From assembly GCA_030142905.1 (NCBI GenBank), contig JASJOG010000003.1, forward strand, positions 5,859,501 to 5,923,500: 64,000 bases of DNA, given 5' to 3'. Origin of the DNA: Heliopora coerulea. Taxonomy: Eukaryota > Cnidaria > Anthozoa > Scleralcyonacea > Helioporidae. The notes below the pieces were generated by a model. That model was not told where the DNA came from, did no database searches, and saw nothing but the letters and a program-made list of their open reading frames with translations. The position numbers and the translations under genes are program-made. Of this stretch, positions 49,101 to 55,100 are shown piece after piece (position 1 is the stretch's first letter; the number at the start of each line of letters is the position of its first letter).

Positions 49101-52100
49101 TCGCCCCGTTTTTGAACTTTTATTATTATTATTTAATCTTATTTAAAACACGGTAGCATTTCAGCGATGCTGATTTTCAAATGGCCGTGTATCACTAATA
49201 AAACTAACATTAACATTCTATTTTATACTTAGACGTACACAATTATTCTAATTATTAACAAAATAAAATTTATAGATTTGAAATTCTACTCGAAAACTAA
49301 TTCTAATATTCATAAGAGTGCTTAGTTTACTATATCTAATTTCTTACAAAAGGGTTTTTAATAAACGATTTGAATGATGTTAGTGACATATTACCTTTTA
49401 TGACATTGTCGATTACTTTCTTAGGTAATTTGTTCCAGGACACAGCTCCTTGATACGAGAGATACCGAGAACTCGTTTCTCGGTATCTAGAAATCGGAGG
49501 AAGGACACCAACTCGTACTTGAAATATTACGTTAAAATGTTATATTCGAGACGAAGAGGGCATTGACATTACTGTTGGAACTAAAAATCATTTTATATCT
49601 TTATTTTGAATAAAAAATTTGATTGTTTGAACGACGTCGTTGATGTCGGTATAGTGTTTTAGTTTTCAGTTATTTATGAGTAATGTGTGGTTGTTTATAC
49701 AAGAACATTCATGTGTAGACTTATGTTTCTTCCATGATTTTTTAGGTGGCTGAAGAGAAACGTGGTAAAGTTCTTTCTTTTTCAAAAGCAATGACGCATT
49801 TAGACATGGCGTCCAAGTGAGAAAATTAAATAAATTTAAGAATACGTTATCATTTATATAATCGCTGTTAAAGTTATAAAATTGTCTGTCACGAGAATAC
49901 GGTTAAGGTGCTTTGACATTAGCGACCTCTAACTGGATAGAATCGCAAGCCGGTCAGGTGCAATTTACAGTTGGTCGAGTCCAATTTCAGCCCTTTCTAA
50001 GACGAGTTTCTGTGCTTGGATACAAAACTAGTTCGCTGATGTGAACGCACCATTATGTTAACATACTCTGAAAAGCTCCAAGAAATAAATGTATGTAATA
50101 TACACTGGTCGTCAAAAAGAATCGATCATGTTAAGATTTATGTTACTTTCTGCTTACATAGGCAGACAAGAAGCACATCGTACACCAACAGCCTTCAGGG
50201 TCATAGTAATGAATGTTTTGGATAGATTGAGATGTGTCCCGTAATATTTGTAGAGATATTCTGTTTTTAAAATATTTTATAGCATACGCTAAATGAATTT
50301 CAAGTCTTACAAGAAAGGGTTGTTGGCCTGTCACAAATTCGAAGATACGGAATAGTGGGTCCAAAGAGAAGAATCAGTTTGGAAGATTGAGGAAAAGTGC
50401 TGGCATTATTCGAAGAACGCTACACACAACGTGAAATTGCTGCTCGTGTGGGTTGTACTCAAAGCAGTGTCAATGAAATCCTCAAGAAGAAGAGACTCAC
50501 TGGTTGTGTGAAAGATGGCCAGATCCCTGGATGGAAACGAAAGACATCTGAGAGGGAGGACAGGCTCATGGTAAGGAAAAGCAAGTCAAATCGCTACAAG
50601 ACTGCACCGCAAATAAAAGCTGAGATGCTAATTGAACATGGTGTCAATATTCCACCACCCAAAGAAGGCTTAGAGAGACTGGTCTAAAGGGCTGCAAGCC
50701 CAGAAAGAAGCCTAGGCTTACTGATCGCCATAAGAAGTCTCGATTACAGTTTGCACAAGTACACCAAGATTGGACGGCTGAACTGTGGTCGCAAGTTATC
50801 TTCAGCAATGAATCAAGGTTTCTTCTTCATAGGAGTGATGGGTGTGTATATGTCAGAAGAATGGCTGGCGAAGAACTATAGGAAAGCTGCATTCAGACAA
50901 CTGTCAAACATGGAGGTGGTGGCATCATGGTATGGGGCTGCATTAATGCAAGAGATCTCGGCTGTCTTTCTGAGATAGATGGAAAGCTCAATGGAGAACA
51001 ATACATTGATCTCCTAGAAAATTCGCTTATTCCAACCACACACATGCTGACCATACCAGATGGTTGGATATTCCAGCATGACAATGCAACTTGTCACACC
51101 TCCCGCCTTGTCAAAGGATGGTTTAAGGAAGAGGGCATAACTTTTATGGAATGGCCAGCACAGTCACCCGATCTCAACCCTATTGAGAATCCATGGAACC
51201 AACGTAAGACAATGGTCTAAGAGCAAACCCTACCAATGTCACAGAACTTTGGAGTGCTGTAAAAGCTGCATGGCAAGGCTTTCCATTAGATAAACTAATT
51301 ATTTTAATAAATAGCATGCCTCGAAGGTTTAAAGCAGTGATCAAAGCTCGTAGAGGAGCCACTAAATATTAAAATTTGTTTTCTGTTTGTTTTCGGTGTA
51401 GGTACTTCTCATGATAAGATTTGTTACGACGTTTATGGTATCACCATCTTTAGCTTCTGTGTGATCGATTCTTTTTGGCCGCCAGCGTACTAGGACCTGC
51501 AACCAACGAAAGGAGTAATACTAGATTAGACCTAATTCGAAAAAAAAAAACGATCTGAAAACTTTAAATATTGGTCGAAATAAAGACAGATTGATAATCC
51601 AGCTATTAATTCTTTCCCGATTTCAAAAGCATTTTCATCACCTGCTTGTCTGATGGTGGCTTTAAAATAAACTCGAGGTATCACCAATTTAACTTCCTGT
51701 ATTGATATTGACCTTGGCTCTTGGATATTCTAGATGTTTGCCTTTGGATTATGTTTCGCCTTACAGTTATTTTGTCACGTTTTTGAATTAGAAAGTTGAA
51801 GTTCCGGGGATGTCAAATATTATGTTTATATTTACGGCACTTTTTGCACCGTCTAATTACGCTCAGAAAATAATGTAACTTAAAATATGTGAAAATTATA
51901 GGATTTTTTGATTACCTCGTGAAGTTCCAACAGGAATCATCAAACAGTATTCCACTTGGTTCTGAAATCTGTGAACCCTATGAGTATTCACTTTGATTCT
52001 AACCTTCTTTAGCAATGAGTGAATGTCCGGGAAACTAAGTACGCCCGTACAATCATACAATCCTGTGGTAGCGTACAACAATTTTCATTAATATTAGTTT

Positions 52101-55100
52101 AAAATGTTTCATTAGGATATCCATCGATTCTACGTCAGCTGATGTTCGAGATTGGACAGAAAGAATTAGTAAAGTCAGAAAGAATGTAAAGAGAGCCGAC
52201 GACGACCTGAAAAATCAAATGAACACCTTTCTAAAGGTATATAATCTTAAAGAAAACGAACTGCAGAGTCCGCACAACTTCATCGCACCTAGTAATGATT
52301 GCTGGTCGCACTCTCTGGCGTAAATTACTATGGTTTTACAGTACGTATGTTTGTGCAATAGTTATTGCTTAATTACTTCGGGGACCGACCTGTGATCACT
52401 GTACAACGCTGCACTGCTCTTTACCGACCTATACTGCTCCCAACTGCTCTGTACCGCTCTATACTGCTCCCATCGTATGACGTGGATGGTGAGATATGGC
52501 GTGGCGTGGATTGCGTTGTATTGTACTTTGACTTCGATGTGGCTGTGCTATGAGGGTCAGCTATTACTAATGTGTACTTTATTACACTTTGTCATAGAGT
52601 ATTGCTTTGTGCTATACTGTACAGCGCCTCAATGTGACTGCTGCTACTGTAGTATAATTGTGCTGTGATATCTCTGAGATAGTTACTCGACAATGACCGT
52701 GTGACTGCGAGGTGACTGGGACTATGTCTTCAGCTGGTATTGTGACTATAGCTGTAAGTTTGACTGTAGATGAGATAGACACCGTAGTTGTAACCATGGC
52801 CGCCGAGAGGTTTTGTGGGGCCCGGGGCAAAATATCGATATTGGGACCCTTGATGACGTCATATGTAATAAGATCGTGTTTAGGGGTAAATTTTTTATTT
52901 TAACACTAAGTGCTCATAAAGGTACTTTCGTAACGATCTTAAAAGATTGTTACTTTACTTGTTAATTAAAAAACTTCCCTGATCCATGCAAACTCAACGT
53001 GATAGATATTTCTATTTTCAAGTATAAAAAACATCAACACGATCAAGGGCGAAGCACAACTACATTAACGGTCCAAATTCTTGCCCTTTCAGATTTAATT
53101 GAAACGTGATAAACTCATAAAAAGAACACAAAACTGCACAAACAAAGTCCTAAACCAAAACAATAGGCTATCAATCGAACGAATTATACTTTCGTTATTC
53201 CCGAAAATGAAGGAATATTCTATAATCTATATATTTCAACTCACCTTGTAATCACAGATCACAGTCGCAATCACAGAATTACATCTTTAATCAGTGACGT
53301 AATTATGGAGCTGATAACGGCCTTTACGAAATTTGCGTTAGGGGCCCCCGTCCTCCTTTTGGATTTCCCTGCATTTTGAGGGCAGTAACCTTTGCTCTAA
53401 CCCAACAGCCGTCCGTTATGTCACTGTCTTTAATCTTCGTTACGTCAAAAACGTAAAGCTCAAACATTTTGGGGGGTCTCTATCAAGTAGGGGGCCCGGG
53501 GCAAGTTATCCCCCTGCTCCCCATCCCGGCGGCCCTGGTTGTAACTGCATCGTCACTTTATTGACTATCCTATGGCCATTTGCAATCCACTTGTTTTTGA
53601 AAAGATGCTGAAATCCATGACGTAATTTACTTTCCAGGATGCATCCAAAGAAATTGATGGAATTCATGGACAGATCAAATTAGTCCACAAACTTACCAAA
53701 GAATTGACCCATTATTTATGTGAAGATGAAAGCAAGATCAAACTGGACGATTTGTTAAATATTTTCAAGATTTTTTGTGTAAATTTAGATCAGGCAGTGG
53801 AGGTAAATTATGTTCTTGAACACCACTAATTCCTTTACAGAACCTCTTTCGAAATGTTACATTTATCACAAGCCTAAACGGCTCCTATGTTTTTCCTCTG
53901 CCATATTCATAACACTAAAGGACTCGTTTATTGCACCGACATTACCGCAATATTGTATCATGGTGAACCGTTGATTTCGTTTCGCAACAGCGGATTTTCA
54001 TACTCGTTGGTCCGGGAATCTGCGTCATTCGTTGCTCTCACTTGTTCTGTCTGGGTATAATTAATTCGATCAATTCAATCATTTGGCTGTTAGAGATTAC
54101 TTAAGTATAACTTTGCTCTCTTGAAATCATTAAAGGATAACGAGAAGAGGCGAGTACAAGAAGCAAAACAAGCCGAGAAAGAAAAACAGAGGGGAAAAAA
54201 CAAAGACAAAAGAAAGGATGGAGTAAAAACAAAATTGAAATTTCAAGACAAGGAATGTATTATTGACAAACTTTTGATTGAAATTCGCCAAGGATTCCCT
54301 CTTAAAAAGAGACAAAAATCCTGCGATGACGAAGTTTACCCGAATACGTCCACCACAATTTCAAACAAAGGTAAGAACTCAGGGACGGATCCAGGATTTG
54401 TAATGATGGGCTGTTTTCTGTGGTATATATTTTTGGTTGGGTTTACTATACCTCGCGAGTGCCTGGGAGAAAAGCCCTTTATGGGATGCTTGGAGTTCTC
54501 TCCAAGGAAAATATTTAAATTTTAAGCTAAAAAAAGCAGTTTATAGCGTTACGAACGGTATTCGAGGCCTTTTTTAACACATCAAACCGCAAAACGTTTC
54601 CGACGAAGGACTAATTCCGTAGATAAGATACGTGCCACCATGCACTCGCTTGGATCCGTTTATTTCTCAATTATATATAGGATTTGTAAATATGGTGTTC
54701 CCTGTTGCCTTAAAATTTCTGATTTACTTCGTCATAACGACACAAGAGGTACACCAACGTAGACGAAGGATAATTTAATAATAAATGACTCAAAGGATGA
54801 CCCGAAGTCAATTCGGCGTCTGCCTCGTCCATTGCCGTAGGCATAGTGCATCACGTTTCACAATGTTCCATTGCTAAAACGTGATTGACGAATATTTAAT
54901 AAAAATTAAGAACTGGGAAATGAAGAAATCATGAAATCTGAATCAGTGTCAATCGTTGAAGTTAAAATGGACAATCTAACCCTACAGGAAAACGTCCATA
55001 TAGATGAGCTAAATAACAATTCGATGATTAAAGATACTTGGATTGCAGTACAGATTATAGGACTACATTAAAGCTTAATCGGTGCTTTGCAATTACGTTC

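Larger units (their letters stand above)
48753..49745 (+). other. Intron 11, filled by a dispersed repeat with a LINE tail inside
   Basis: Holds the repeat at 48889-49540. No gene otherwise. Confidence 0.6.

Noticed and set aside
54375..54400. CAGGGACGGATCCAGG as left end of a hAT MITE
   Set aside because: No matching right end found in the following kilobases; noted only as an orphan terminus.
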